Assembly (NCBI RefSeq): GCF_020164555.1
Contig: NZ_JAIQZB010000006.1
Span: forward strand, 1-64,000
Length of the DNA: 64,000 nucleotides
Direction of reading: 5' to 3'
Source of the DNA: Salegentibacter lacus
GTDB taxonomy: Bacteria > Bacteroidota > Bacteroidia > Flavobacteriales > Flavobacteriaceae
The notes beneath the pieces are model-generated. The model saw only the letters and a list, made by a program, of their open reading frames with translations, was not told where the DNA came from and searched no databases. A program made the translations under genes and the position numbers. Of this stretch, positions 53,020 through 62,901 are shown in pieces; position 1 is the first letter of the stretch; each line of letters starts with the position of its first letter.

Positions 53020-54118
53020 ATGATCACAACTGAGCAGATCAAAGATCTCAGAGAGCGCCTTGGTGCGTTAAGGAGGTATCTTTGACATTGATGCCAAAAA
53101 AATAGAAATCTCCAATCAGGAAGAAAAAACCTTTGCTCCAGATTTTTGGGACGATCCTAAAAAAGCTGAGGCAATAATGCGTGATCTCAATGCTGAAAAA
53201 CAATGGGTAGACGAATTTGAAAAAGGACAAACCCTGATGGAAGATTTAGAGGTTCTGTATGAATTTTATAAGGAAGACGAAGCTACGCAGGAAGATGTGG
53301 AAGAAAAAAATAAGCAAGCTGTAGACCTTATAGAAGACCTTGAGTTTAAGAATATGCTTTCTGAAGAAGGCGACAAATTAAGTGCGGTATTACAAATTAC
53401 GGCTGGCGCCGGCGGTACCGAAAGTTGCGATTGGGCAGAAATGCTTATGCGGATGTATCTTATGTGGGCCGAAAAGCGCAAGTTCAAAATAAAGGAGCTG
53501 AATTATCAGGCAGGAGATGTTGCCGGTATTAAAACGGTAACGCTTGAAATTGAAGGCGAATTTGCTTTTGGCTGGTTAAAAGGTGAAAATGGTGTACACA
53601 GATTGGTACGAATTTCCCCTTTTGACAGTAACGCGAAAAGGCATACCTCGTTTGCTTCGGTTTATGTTTATCCGTTGGCCGATGATTCTATAGAAATTGA
53701 TATAAATCCTTCTGAAATTTCCTGGGAAACCATGCGTTCCTCGGGAGCTGGTGGGCAAAATGTAAATAAGGTAGAAACCGCAGTTAGGTTGCGCCACGCC
53801 CCTACCGGGATTGTTGTTGAGAATTCTGAAACACGCTCCCAGCTGGAAAATAAAACCAAGGCAATGCAGCTATTAAAAAGCCAATTGTATGAAATTGAAC
53901 TTCAGAAGCAACAAGCGCAGCGCCGGGAGATTGAAGATTCTAAGATGAAGATTGAATGGGGGTCACAAATCAGGAATTATGTAATGCATCCTTACAAACT
54001 GGTTAAAGATGTTCGAACTGCAGAAGAAACCGGAAATGTAGATGCCGTAATGAATGGAGATATAGATATGTTCCTAAAAGCTTTTTTAATGATGATGGGA
54101 CAACGGCAGGAAGATTGA
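53020..54118 (+). CDS. prfB: Peptide chain release factor 2, with programmed +1 frameshift
   Basis: The true gene begins at ATG 53020 (MITTEQIKDLRERLGALRRY). The reading frame meets TGA at 53083-53085 in the context AGGAGG-TAT-CTT-TGA-C, the classic prfB autoregulatory shift site. After a +1 slip on CTT it continues LDIDAKKIEISNQEEKTFAP to the stop at 54118. The full protein is about 365 residues. RISPFDSNAKR carries the SPF stop-codon reading motif and SSGAGGQNVNKVE the GGQ motif. The later ATG at 53177 would lack domain 1. Recognition of UGA and UAA is expected. The frameshift level falls as RF2 accumulates. Confidence 0.97.
53070..53086 (+). promoter_or_regulatory. prfB: prfB programmed frameshift site
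   Basis: AAGGAGG acts as an internal Shine-Dalgarno sequence just upstream of TAT-CTT-TGA-C, where the ribosome slips +1 from CTT to TTT. Confidence 0.95.
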
Positions 54119-54187
54119 TAAGTTTATGCCGATATATTTTAGATTTAGAATTTATTGTTTATTTTAAAGTAGCCAAAACCAATAATA

Positions 54188-54532
54188 ATGATTACTGTTT
54201 ACCACAATGCAAGATGTAAAAAATCGAGGGAAGGATTAGATTTAGTTAAAAATTCCGGGAAAGAATACCAGGTTAGGGAATATTTAAAAAAGCCACTTTC
54301 TGAATCGGAATTAAAACAAATTCTTGATAAATTAAGTTTTTATCCAATACAGTTAATTAGAACTAACGAAAAGATCTGGAAAGAAGAATACAAAGATAAA
54401 GATCTTAGCGATAAGGAACTGATTACTGTTATGGTAAAAAATCCAAAATTAATTGAACGCCCTATTGTAGAAACCAAAGATACGGCAGTAGTTGGCCGCC
54501 CGGAATCTAAAATTGAAGATTTATTGCATTAA
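54188..54532 (+). CDS. ArsC family thioredoxin-fold protein (arsenate reductase-like)
   Basis: This 114-residue protein of the ArsC/Spx/YffB family has Cys10 in HNARCKKSREGLDLV and Arg in LIERPIVETKD. This is the glutaredoxin-dependent ArsC form. Similar proteins in flavobacteria often lack arsenic operons. No arsR, arsB or acr3 is nearby, so a different role is possible. Confidence 0.85.
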   Translation: MITVYHNARCKKSREGLDLVKNSGKEYQVREYLKKPLSESELKQILDKLSFYPIQLIRTNEKIWKEEYKDKDLSDKELITVMVKNPKLIERPIVETKDTAVVGRPESKIEDLLH

Positions 54533-54561
54533 ATGTTCTGGTAAACCAAACCAATAATAAA

Positions 54562-54933
54562 ATGAAAACTCAACATAAAATAGCTATAATTGGTGCCGCC
54601 GGATTTTTAGTGGCGGGATTTGTTTTTTCACAATTTTACCTGCATAGAAAAAGTAGGGAAGAACTACTTGAAATTGCGAGGGAACTCGCCTATACATGGA
54701 AAAAAGAATTAGAACTGGACTTTGAGCAAACCGGTAAACTGGAAGATCTAATCATAGAATACACGCTTAAGAAAAACGAAATCCTTAATACCACAGCCTT
54801 ATCTGAAGATGAAATAATCTTTAAGCTAAAAGGAATTCAAAAAGCAGAACATAAAAAGCTGCAAAAGTTAATGACCGAAAGACAATTTCAAAAATATCTT
54901 GAATTAAATAAGAAAATTAGTCGGAAGTCTTAG
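54562..54933 (+). CDS. Small membrane-anchored helical protein
   Basis: This 123-residue protein has a membrane segment (about 8-26, IAIIGAAGFLVAGFVFSQF). A soluble, helical and charged domain follows, with EELLEIARELAYTWKKELELDFEQ and ending KYLELNKKISRKS. No family is recognised. The helical periplasmic layout is like that of Spy/CpxP-type proteins but no signature is present. It is 29 bases after the arsC-like gene. Confidence 0.65.
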   Translation: MKTQHKIAIIGAAGFLVAGFVFSQFYLHRKSREELLEIARELAYTWKKELELDFEQTGKLEDLIIEYTLKKNEILNTTALSEDEIIFKLKGIQKAEHKKLQKLMTERQFQKYLELNKKISRKS

Positions 54934-55052
54934 GTACTGGTGGCCAGGAGACAGAGCTCTTTTTAACATTTAAAAGTCGGTTTTAACGCCATTTTAACCG
55001 AATTCATATTAAACCATCCTTTAAAATCGGGGTCAAAGAATAAAAAATTTCT

Positions 55053-57569
55053 ATGACCACCAAAATGTTAAGTACGCTCAGTGTAGCGTTTTTTCTTTTT
55101 TTTAGTTTCAGCAGTTATGCACAATCTTATGAGATTTCAGGAAAAGTAATTGATAATGAACTCAATGTTCCATTAGAATATGCTACTATTTCTATTGTAG
55201 ATGTAAACGACCCGCAAAATGTTAATGGCGGTGTCACCAATTCCAATGGTGTTTTTAATATTGAAGTAGATCCTGGAACATATAATATAATCGTTGAATT
55301 TATTTCTTACGAAACCAAGCGGTTTAATAATCGCCAGGTTAATTCAGATTTAAACCTGGAAACTATAGAACTTGGTATTAGCTCAGATAACTTAGACGAA
55401 GTTGTAGTAAGAGCCGAGACCACACAGGTTGACATTAGGCTGGACAAAAAAATATATAATATTGGTAAAGATCTTACCACCGCCGGAGGTACCGTGAGCG
55501 ATGCCCTAAATAATGTACCATCCATTTCGGTAGATATTGAAGGGGGTATAAGTTTAAGAGGGAACGATAACGTAAGAATCCTTATTAACGGCAAACCTTC
55601 AGCAATGGCCGGTTTTGGGAATACCGATGTTTTAAGTCAATTACCTGCTGAGGCTATAGAACGTGTAGAAGTGATTACTTCTCCTTCTGCCAGATATGAT
55701 GCCGAAGGGACTGCCGGAATTATTAATATTATTCTTAGAAAAAAGGAAACTCTTGGGTTTAACGGATCCGTTACTGTAAATGGTGGTATTCCTGAAAACG
55801 GAAGCATTTCTACCAATCTAAATTATCGAACCGATAAATACAATCTTTTCACCACTACCGGTTACAGATATTCTGAATCACCTGGCTACGGTTTTTTTGA
55901 CACCCGTTATTTTGAACCACGGGAAGACGTTATTTTAGATAACCTGATGTATGACAGAAATATAGAGGACAGGGATTATGACAGGATCAACCGCGGTTTC
56001 AATACCAATGTTGGGATGGAATATTATTTATCTGATATGTCTTCTATTACAGGAGCTATATTCTATAGAACTGGTGATGATCGTGATGTGACCAATAATA
56101 TGAATGATTACCTAATGGGAGACACCGAGCTTTTAGGTACTAACAGGAGAGAAATTGAAAATGAAGAAGACGAGAGTATTCAATTCTCTCTTAATTATGT
56201 AAAAAAATTCGATAACAAAGGGCACAAGCTTACTGCAGATTTTCAATTTGAGAATGATACAGAGAGTCAGGATGCTTCTATTAATGAATTTACTGTATAT
56301 AATAATACAGAAATTGGTGAAATTAACATTCCTTCAGAATCTACACTTACAGACGAAGATCAAAAGGAATATTTGATTCAGGCAGATTACGTACTACCAA
56401 TTGGAGAGGAATCTCAGTTTGAAGCAGGCTATCGTGGGAATTTCGAAAATGAGATCACAGATTACAAACTTTTTCAGGAAAACAGCCTTGGGGAGTTTGT
56501 ACTAAATGAAACCCAAACAAATATTTTTGATTATTCAGAAAATGTTCAGGCTCTTTACACCCAATACGGTACTAAATTTGGAAGTTTTAGTTTCCTTTTA
56601 GGATTAAGACTAGAGAATACAAATTTAAAAGGTGAGATTGATTCAGAATTGACTGAAGAGGAATTACAGGAAGAATTTTCTTTTGCAGTAGATACAGATT
56701 TTGACAATAATTATCTTGGTTTGTTTCCTACTGTAAACCTTATTTATGAATTAGGCGAAGAGGAAAATATTACCCTAGGTTATAACCGAAGAATAAACAG
56801 ACCAAGAGGTTGGTATATAAATCCTTTCCCTTCCAGAAGTAGCCGTAACAATATTTTTCAGGGAAATCCAAACTTAAATCCTGCATTTTCTAATGCTTTC
56901 GATCTTGGGTACTTAAAGAAATGGGAAAAATTCACCTTAACCTCTTCAGTTTACTTCCAGAGAGAAACCGATGCTTTTCAAAGAGTTCAGGAGGAAGTTT
57001 TTATTAGCGGACCTTCTGGCCAACAAATAGAAGTAATTAGAAGTATTCCGTTTAACCTGGCTACTAACGACAGGATGGGTGGAGAATTAGGTTTCCTTTA
57101 TAACCCGGCAGAGTGGTTAAGACTTAACGGAAGTGTAAATGTATTCCGTTTTAAACTGGACGGTGAATTTAACGGAACAGATTATAGCCAGGATAACTCA
57201 AGCTGGTTTGGTAGATTCAGCTCAAAAGTTACTTTACCATGGAAGATAGACTGGCAAACCAACTTGTTTTATCGCGGACCTTCAGACGAAATTCAGGGAA
57301 CGCAAGAAGGAATTTTAAATGTAGATCTTGCTTTTAGTAAGGAGATTCTAAATGAGAGAGCTACACTTTCTTTAAACGTTAGGGATATTTTTAACGGAAG
57401 AAAAAGAAATAGTTCTACCACTACAGAATTCTTTAGCCAGGAGAGTGAATTCCAATGGAGACAGGGGCAATCTGTAAATGTATCTTTCATCTATAGATTT
57501 AATCAGCAGAAGCGAGAACAACGTCGTAATGATACTAATCAGGACTTTGATGAGGGATTTGAAGGATAA
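55053..57569 (+). CDS. TonB-dependent receptor-like outer-membrane barrel
   Basis: This 838-residue protein has a signal peptide (ends FSSYAQ). A CarboxypepD-reg-like domain follows (about 27-105, with GKVIDNELNVPLEYATISIVD), then a plug domain (about 125-225, with GGTVSDALNNVPSISVDIEGGISLRGNDNVRILINGKPS), then an OMP_b-brl_3 barrel to the C-terminus (VNVSFIYRFNQQK). It is predicted to move an unknown ligand across the outer membrane. The C-terminal basic/acidic tail (QQKREQRRNDTNQDFDEGFEG) is unusual for a barrel end. A strong terminator follows. Confidence 0.88.
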   Translation: MTTKMLSTLSVAFFLFFSFSSYAQSYEISGKVIDNELNVPLEYATISIVDVNDPQNVNGGVTNSNGVFNIEVDPGTYNIIVEFISYETKRFNNRQVNSDLNLETIELGISSDNLDEVVVRAETTQVDIRLDKKIYNIGKDLTTAGGTVSDALNNVPSISVDIEGGISLRGNDNVRILINGKPSAMAGFGNTDVLSQLPAEAIERVEVITSPSARYDAEGTAGIINIILRKKETLGFNGSVTVNGGIPENGSISTNLNYRTDKYNLFTTTGYRYSESPGYGFFDTRYFEPREDVILDNLMYDRNIEDRDYDRINRGFNTNVGMEYYLSDMSSITGAIFYRTGDDRDVTNNMNDYLMGDTELLGTNRREIENEEDESIQFSLNYVKKFDNKGHKLTADFQFENDTESQDASINEFTVYNNTEIGEINIPSESTLTDEDQKEYLIQADYVLPIGEESQFEAGYRGNFENEITDYKLFQENSLGEFVLNETQTNIFDYSENVQALYTQYGTKFGSFSFLLGLRLENTNLKGEIDSELTEEELQEEFSFAVDTDFDNNYLGLFPTVNLIYELGEEENITLGYNRRINRPRGWYINPFPSRSSRNNIFQGNPNLNPAFSNAFDLGYLKKWEKFTLTSSVYFQRETDAFQRVQEEVFISGPSGQQIEVIRSIPFNLATNDRMGGELGFLYNPAEWLRLNGSVNVFRFKLDGEFNGTDYSQDNSSWFGRFSSKVTLPWKIDWQTNLFYRGPSDEIQGTQEGILNVDLAFSKEILNERATLSLNVRDIFNGRKRNSSTTTEFFSQESEFQWRQGQSVNVSFIYRFNQQKREQRRNDTNQDFDEGFEG

Positions 57570-57581
57570 TAATTAACAAAC

Positions 57582-57612
57582 AAAACCGGCTTTATTCAAG
57601 CCGGTTTTTTAT
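57582..57612 (+). terminator. Terminator of the TonB-like receptor gene
   Basis: Arms AAACCGGCTT and AAGCCGGTT (57583-57606) with TTTTTT after them. Confidence 0.88.
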
Positions 57613-57631
57613 TATATTTCTTGAAAATAAA

Positions 57632-57670
57632 GCATAAAAAAAGGGACAATAAATGTCCCATTTTTTATGC
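57632..57670 (-). terminator. Terminator of the small membrane protein gene
   Basis: GCATAAAAAAAGGGACA (57632-57648) and its inverted copy TGTCCCATTTTTTATGC (57654-57670) make a stem of about 17 bp with one mismatch. The stop of the 58-residue gene lies inside its right arm. Confidence 0.85.
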
Positions 57671-57841
57671 TTTTTCTTGTTTGGCCTTTTTTCTTGCTTC
57701 TTTCTTTTCTTTAAGCAGTTCAGCGACCGAACCGCCTATCCAATAGGGTAAAATAGCCATTAGGAAAATCATAAGCCAGAATCCCATGGTAATAATAACC
57801 AGGAAAGCCAGAAAACCGAGGTATTGATCGAATTCGAACAT
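57665..57841 (-). CDS. Small membrane protein, 58 residues
   Basis: ATG at 57841 gives MFEFDQYLGFLAFLVIIT, with one or two hydrophobic segments (about 9-42, ITMGFWLMIFLMAILPYWIGG) and a basic tail (KEKKEARKKAKQEKA). An upstream in-frame extension is not family-like. The function is unknown. It is a single-gene unit between two outward-facing genes. Confidence 0.75.
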   Translation of the reverse strand: MFEFDQYLGFLAFLVIITMGFWLMIFLMAILPYWIGGSVAELLKEKKEARKKAKQEKA

Positions 57842-58022
57842 AATATCAAAATTTTTTGATCTGGTCAAATATACTAAGCTTTGATGGCTTATCACAATTT
57901 AATTTTAAGAAATTCATAACTCACTGAGTAAAATCAGAAAAATTATCGGCTAAATTCTTCGTATTTATACTTTTAAAAAGCCGCTAACTTGTAAATTTGT
58001 GTCACAACTAATAATAAACTTT

Positions 58023-59420
58023 ATGGATTATAGAATAGAGAAAGATACAATTGGAGATGTAAAGGTGTCGGCTGATAAACTCTGGGGTGCTCAAACCGAA
58101 CGTTCCCGCAATAACTTTAAAATTGGACCTGCCGGAAGCATGCCGCTGGAAATAGTTTACGGTTTTGCCTACCTTAAAAAGGCTGCGGCTTATACTAATT
58201 GTGAATTAGGTGTTTTGCCAGTAGATAAAAGAGATTATATTGCCCAGGTTTGTGATGAAATTCTTGAAGGCAAACACGACGACCAATTTCCATTGGTAAT
58301 TTGGCAAACCGGAAGCGGTACCCAAAGCAATATGAATGTAAACGAAGTTATTGCTAACCGTGCACATCAACTTGCAGGTAAAACCTTAGGTGAAGGCGAT
58401 AAAACACTTCAGGCGAATGACGATGTAAATAAATCACAATCATCTAACGACACCTTTCCTACAGGAATGCATATCGCGGCATATCAAAAAATCATAAAAG
58501 TGACACTTCCGGGCGTGAGACAACTTCGTGATACTTTAAAGAAAAAGTCTGAAGAATTTAAAGAAGTGGTGAAAATTGGACGTACGCATTTTATGGATGC
58601 CACTCCCCTAACGCTCGGGCAGGAATTTAGTGGCTATGTTTCTCAACTTGACCACGGGATTAATGCCCTTGAAAATACGCTTCCGCATTTAGCCGAATTA
58701 GCACTTGGTGGGACCGCAGTAGGAACCGGATTAAATACGCCAAAAGGATATTCAAAACGAGTATCAGAATTCATCGCAAAATTCACTGAATTACCTTTTA
58801 TTTCCGCAGGAAATAAATTTGAAGCGCTCGCTGCACACGATGCGTTTGTTGAAACCCACGGAGCCTTAAAACAATTAGCGGTTTCCTTAAATAAAATAGG
58901 GAATGATATTAGAATGCTTTCTTCTGGACCACGAAGTGGGATTGGTGAGATCAATATTCCTGCAAACGAGCCTGGATCTTCTATTATGCCCGGCAAAGTA
59001 AATCCTACGCAATGTGAAGCTTTAACTATGGTTTGCGCACAGGTAATGGGTAATGATGTAGCAATTGGAGTTGGTGGAATGCAGGGGCAATTTGAATTGA
59101 ACGTTTTTAAACCGGTTATGGCAGCTAACTTATTACAAAGCGCCGAACTTATTGGTGATGCCTGTGTATCCTTTGATGTTAACTGCGCTCGCGGAATTGA
59201 AGCAAATACCCCGAGAATCAAGGAACATTTAAATAATTCCCTGATGCTGGTTACTGCTTTAAATACCAAGATTGGCTACTACAAAGCTGCTGAAATTGCG
59301 AATAAAGCACACGAAGACGGAACTACACTGAAAGAAGCTGCCGTTGAATTAGGCCACCTCACTGAAGAACAATTTGATGAGTGGGTTCAACCTAAAGATA
59401 TGGTGGGGAATATTAAGTAG
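58023..59420 (+). CDS. fumC: Fumarase, class II
   Basis: This 465-residue enzyme interconverts fumarate and malate in the TCA cycle. The start is ATG 58023 ([32 protein letters not shown]). The TSSTMPGK-type signature is [29 protein letters not shown] and the His in [21 protein letters not shown] complete the site. A TAAATTTG (-7-like) lies at 57992-57999, with the frame continuing to 57999 as an unused upstream codon. Confidence 0.97.
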   Translation: MDYRIEKDTIGDVKVSADKLWGAQTERSRNNFKIGPAGSMPLEIVYGFAYLKKAAAYTNCELGVLPVDKRDYIAQVCDEILEGKHDDQFPLVIWQTGSGTQSNMNVNEVIANRAHQLAGKTLGEGDKTLQANDDVNKSQSSNDTFPTGMHIAAYQKIIKVTLPGVRQLRDTLKKKSEEFKEVVKIGRTHFMDATPLTLGQEFSGYVSQLDHGINALENTLPHLAELALGGTAVGTGLNTPKGYSKRVSEFIAKFTELPFISAGNKFEALAAHDAFVETHGALKQLAVSLNKIGNDIRMLSSGPRSGIGEINIPANEPGSSIMPGKVNPTQCEALTMVCAQVMGNDVAIGVGGMQGQFELNVFKPVMAANLLQSAELIGDACVSFDVNCARGIEANTPRIKEHLNNSLMLVTALNTKIGYYKAAEIANKAHEDGTTLKEAAVELGHLTEEQFDEWVQPKDMVGNIK

Positions 59421-59440
59421 TTTTAATATTTCTAAGAATT

Positions 59441-59573
59441 AAAAAGGGCTGTTTGAGAAGTTTTGAAATCGTCATCCTGAACTTGTTTCAGTATCTAAGT
59501 TGTTAAGCAAACAATTAGAAGCTAAACCAGGTTCAGCTTGACGAAAACGAAATATTTTTAAACAGCCCTTTTT
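59441..59573. repeat. Nested terminator plus palindromic insert
   Basis: Outer arms AAAAAGGGCTGTTT (59441-59454) and AAACAGCCCTTTTT (59560-59573) enclose CGTCATCCTGAAC...TTCAGTATCTAA and AGCTAAACCAGG...TTCAGCTTGACG (59470-59543). It sits between the convergent fumC and ccsBA genes. Confidence 0.8.
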
Positions 59574-59589
59574 CTTTTAATTCAATAAC

Positions 59590-62500
59590 TTATTTCTCTA
59601 TTTTCTTCTTGCTTTTCTTCGCATAAAATTTCTGGAATCTCCAGTAAGAAACTGCTCCCAGCACGGCTACTACAGCAATGGCGTAATAAATAAATGTTGG
59701 AGTAATTACTTTATCTCCGCTAGCATAAGAATGTAAACCAGCTAAATAGAAGTTTACTCCAAAGTAGGTCATCATAATACTTGCAAAAGAGACTACAGCC
59801 ATTAAGTTAAAGAACCATCTGCTACGTAATCCAGGAACCAGTCGCATATGTATCACAAAGGCATAAACCATAATACTAATTAAAGCCCAGGTTTCTTTAG
59901 GATCCCAGCCCCAGTAGCGTCCCCAGCTTTCATTAGCCCATTGGCCTCCAAGGAAGTTTCCAATAGTTAACATTACCAAACCAACAGTTAAAGCCATTTC
60001 AGTAATAATGGTGATCTCTTTAATATTGAGATCCATCTTCTTTTTATTTTTTTCCGTAGTAAAAATCATTAAAAGTAATGCCACAGCTCCCAGGATCATT
60101 CCGAGGGTAAATGGACCATAACTTCCAACAATTACAGAAACGTGTATCATTAACCAATACGAATCTAATACTGGCTGTAGGTTTGCGATTGATGGATCCA
60201 TCCAGTTCCAGTGCGCGATCATTAAAATCATTGAAGTTACAAAAGCAGTAGAGGCAATGGTTAAAGTACTTTTTCTTCCAAAAGCCAACCCAAAGAACAT
60301 CGTAGCCCAGGCAACATATATCATAGACTCATAGGCATCACTCCACGGCGCGTGGCCAGAAATATACCACCTGGCAATTAAACCTAAAGTATGTAAAACA
60401 AAAAGGACTATTATTACTCCGGCACTAATTTTAACCAGCCAGTTAATGATAGTATTTTCTTTAAAAATCTTCACAATTACAATAACCAGCATAAAGAGGC
60501 CGGCTACCATGTACATCCAAAACAGGTTCCTGAAAATATCGTATTTGTTATAAGTGATCTCTGCGTTAATTTTATCTTTGGAAGGCAATACTTCTGACCC
60601 GAATTTCTTCTGAAATCCTTTTATACTTTCAAGAAACTGGTTGGCTTTCGAGTAATCTCCGGTCTCGGTTGCGTCAGAAAGTGACGTCATATACAACGGA
60701 AGGATCTGTTTAGTGTACACCGAATCCATTCCTTTGAAAGCACCTGCTTCGTCCTCTAATTCAGGATAAGAAACCCATTTATTATTTTCTTGCTCCGGAA
60801 TTGGGAAAATTCTTAGAATCTTACCCTGAAGCGCACGGTATAATAAATTCACCTTTTTATCGGTATTTATAAAATCCTTCTGAAATTTATTGGGAACAGC
60901 TGCCTGGTAGGCCTCTTCCAAAAGAGGAGCAAGTTTATAATTCCCCATATCGTCAAAGAAACTACTTAATGTGAGGTATTTTTTCCCTTGTTCTACGCCA
61001 AGAAGATTATGCAAACTGTCATTATGTTTCTCAACATATATAATTGGCACATTATACCAAATCATCGGGTTTTGAGTCAAAGAAACTAAAACCTGATCTG
61101 AACTTAAACCTTCGTAAGAATCAGATTTACTTAATTTCCGAAGCAATTCTGAAGAATAGGTATTAGCGGGCTTCATTCTTCCGCCGGCATCCTGAATTAC
61201 CAACCGGCCAAATTTAGCTGCGTGTTCTTCGCTTATGGCGTTGCTTTTAATAATGGAATCTACTTCCCTTTTAGCCGATTCAGCGTGTTCGTGCTCATCG
61301 TCCGGCATTTGGGCAAACATAGAACCTGCAGCCATAAAGAAAATAAGTACCGTAGATAACTTTTTCTTTTTTTCTTTTACTTTCTCCAGCATATCCTTAA
61401 GGTTTCCAAACCGCGAGCCTTTATCAAATAAAATGAGCATCAAGCCTAAATAGAGCAGAAAGTAACCTATATAAGTGACCCAAGTTCCCCAGAAATCGTG
61501 ATTTACAGAAAGTACTGTACCGCTTTCATCTGGCATAAAACTAGCCTGGAAAAACCTAAAACCTTTGTGATCTAATACATGGTTCATATAAATTTCATAA
61601 GGAAAATTCTCTTTTCCTTCTTCCACAATTTCCACCTTACTTTTAAAAGAGGAATAACTATTTTCAGTCCCGGGATATCTATCGGCAATAAAATCGTTGA
61701 GTTTTATGGCAAAAGGCAATTCTATCTCTTTACTTCCATAGTTTAAATAAAATTCAAGTCCGGCAAGTTCTACTTTTTGTGGTTCGCTGGGTATTCCCTG
61801 CCCTCCCATTATGGTTACTGTTTCAGATTCTCCTTGAGAAGAAACCTTTACAGTTAGTGCATCGCTTTGTCCATCGGTTTTTTCTGGTGTTCTTATAATA
61901 TCGTATTTTCCTTTAACTACCGGCTCAGGAATTACAAATTGCATCGTACCTATATTATAAAGAGAACGCAGCATCAGGTTCTGTGTAGAATCTTTAAGCA
62001 AATTTCCTTTCTCCTGGTCGGCCATTCGCATATAATCTCCCTCAAATGGAGAGTTTATAGTATATTTCCCACTTTCTTCGTCATAATTAATATTAATCGC
62101 ACCCTCTGTAGGTTCATTCAGCGCAAATAAAACATTATGAATATTTTGAACTTCTCCTTCCTTTAAATAATGATCGTGACGCCCACCGCCTCCAGCTTCA
62201 ACGAGTTTAAGATGATTTTCTCCATCTTCAGCAGGTACTAATTCTTCTTTAGCACCATAAATAAAGTTGGTAGCTTCAATAGTAACCGGCTGCCCGTTAT
62301 AATCGGTATTCAGTACGTAATCATTCTCGGTTTCCGGAGCAAAAAGTACTGGTTCTTCTAAAACCCTTCGGCGAGGTTCGCCATCAATTTCACCGTCTAT
62401 AAAGGCTGTGAAATAGGTCTTTTCTGAAAGCATGATATTGGTAGTTTCACCTTCAGTAATAGGCATCACCCCTTCGTAACTAATATACCGGGTAATAAAC

Positions 62501-62778
62501 GCACCCACTAAAATTAAAACAAACGATAAATGGATTAAAAGTGAAGACCATTTTTCGCGCTTATGAAGATTGTAACGTTTAATATTTCCGGCGAAATTGA
62601 TTACAAAAAACACCATAATGGCTTCAAACCACCAGGCGTTATAAATTAACACTCTCGCGGTTTCAATACTATACCAACTTTCTATAAATGTCCCGAACGC
62701 CATGGCTATTGAAAAAACCACAAATAAGACTGCCATTATACGTGTAGAAAATATGACAGAGGCTATTTTATCCTGCAT
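59590..62778 (-). CDS. ccsBA: Fused cytochrome c biogenesis protein CcsBA
   Basis: This 1062-residue System II cytochrome c maturation protein has a ResB/CcsB half (about 1-470). It includes N-terminal membrane segments, a large extracytoplasmic domain and the segment HDFWGTWVTYIGYFLLYLG. The CcsA half (about 730-1062) has the Trp-rich haem-handling motif in WGRYWGWDPKETWALISI and several membrane segments with His residues. It exports haem and attaches it to apocytochromes c. Fusion of the two subunits is frequent in Bacteroidetes. It is separated from the DUF2520 gene by about 120 bases. Confidence 0.95.
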   Translation of the reverse strand: MQDKIASVIFSTRIMAVLFVVFSIAMAFGTFIESWYSIETARVLIYNAWWFEAIMVFFVINFAGNIKRYNLHKREKWSSLLIHLSFVLILVGAFITRYISYEGVMPITEGETTNIMLSEKTYFTAFIDGEIDGEPRRRVLEEPVLFAPETENDYVLNTDYNGQPVTIEATNFIYGAKEELVPAEDGENHLKLVEAGGGGRHDHYLKEGEVQNIHNVLFALNEPTEGAININYDEESGKYTINSPFEGDYMRMADQEKGNLLKDSTQNLMLRSLYNIGTMQFVIPEPVVKGKYDIIRTPEKTDGQSDALTVKVSSQGESETVTIMGGQGIPSEPQKVELAGLEFYLNYGSKEIELPFAIKLNDFIADRYPGTENSYSSFKSKVEIVEEGKENFPYEIYMNHVLDHKGFRFFQASFMPDESGTVLSVNHDFWGTWVTYIGYFLLYLGLMLILFDKGSRFGNLKDMLEKVKEKKKKLSTVLIFFMAAGSMFAQMPDDEHEHAESAKREVDSIIKSNAISEEHAAKFGRLVIQDAGGRMKPANTYSSELLRKLSKSDSYEGLSSDQVLVSLTQNPMIWYNVPIIYVEKHNDSLHNLLGVEQGKKYLTLSSFFDDMGNYKLAPLLEEAYQAAVPNKFQKDFINTDKKVNLLYRALQGKILRIFPIPEQENNKWVSYPELEDEAGAFKGMDSVYTKQILPLYMTSLSDATETGDYSKANQFLESIKGFQKKFGSEVLPSKDKINAEITYNKYDIFRNLFWMYMVAGLFMLVIVIVKIFKENTIINWLVKISAGVIIVLFVLHTLGLIARWYISGHAPWSDAYESMIYVAWATMFFGLAFGRKSTLTIASTAFVTSMILMIAHWNWMDPSIANLQPVLDSYWLMIHVSVIVGSYGPFTLGMILGAVALLLMIFTTEKNKKKMDLNIKEITIITEMALTVGLVMLTIGNFLGGQWANESWGRYWGWDPKETWALISIMVYAFVIHMRLVPGLRSRWFFNLMAVVSFASIMMTYFGVNFYLAGLHSYASGDKVITPTFIYYAIAVVAVLGAVSYWRFQKFYAKKSKKKIEK

Positions 62779-62800
62779 GAAGTAACTCTTTTTACGGCTG

Positions 62801-62808
62801 CAAATTTA
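62801..62808 (-). promoter_or_regulatory. -7 element of the ccsBA promoter
   Basis: TAAATTTG on the minus strand lies 22 bases before the ATG at 62778. No TTG was found at -33. Confidence 0.4.
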
Positions 62809-62901
62809 AGGAATTTTAACGGTTTCATACCTTAAAAACTGAGACATTCTCCTACACGAATGTTAATTTTATTGCCTGATTATTTTTAATAATTTAGCCG
62901 A

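Noticed and set aside
53177-54118. Shorter prfB starting at 53177
   Set aside because: The upstream frame with the frameshift site restores domain 1 and gives the normal RF2 length.
54188-54532. An arsenic resistance locus
   Set aside because: Only one ArsC-like gene is present, with no regulator or efflux pump nearby.
58643-59269. 208-residue reading frame antisense to fumC
   Set aside because: fumC is strongly conserved over the same bases. The antisense protein shows no recognisable pattern.
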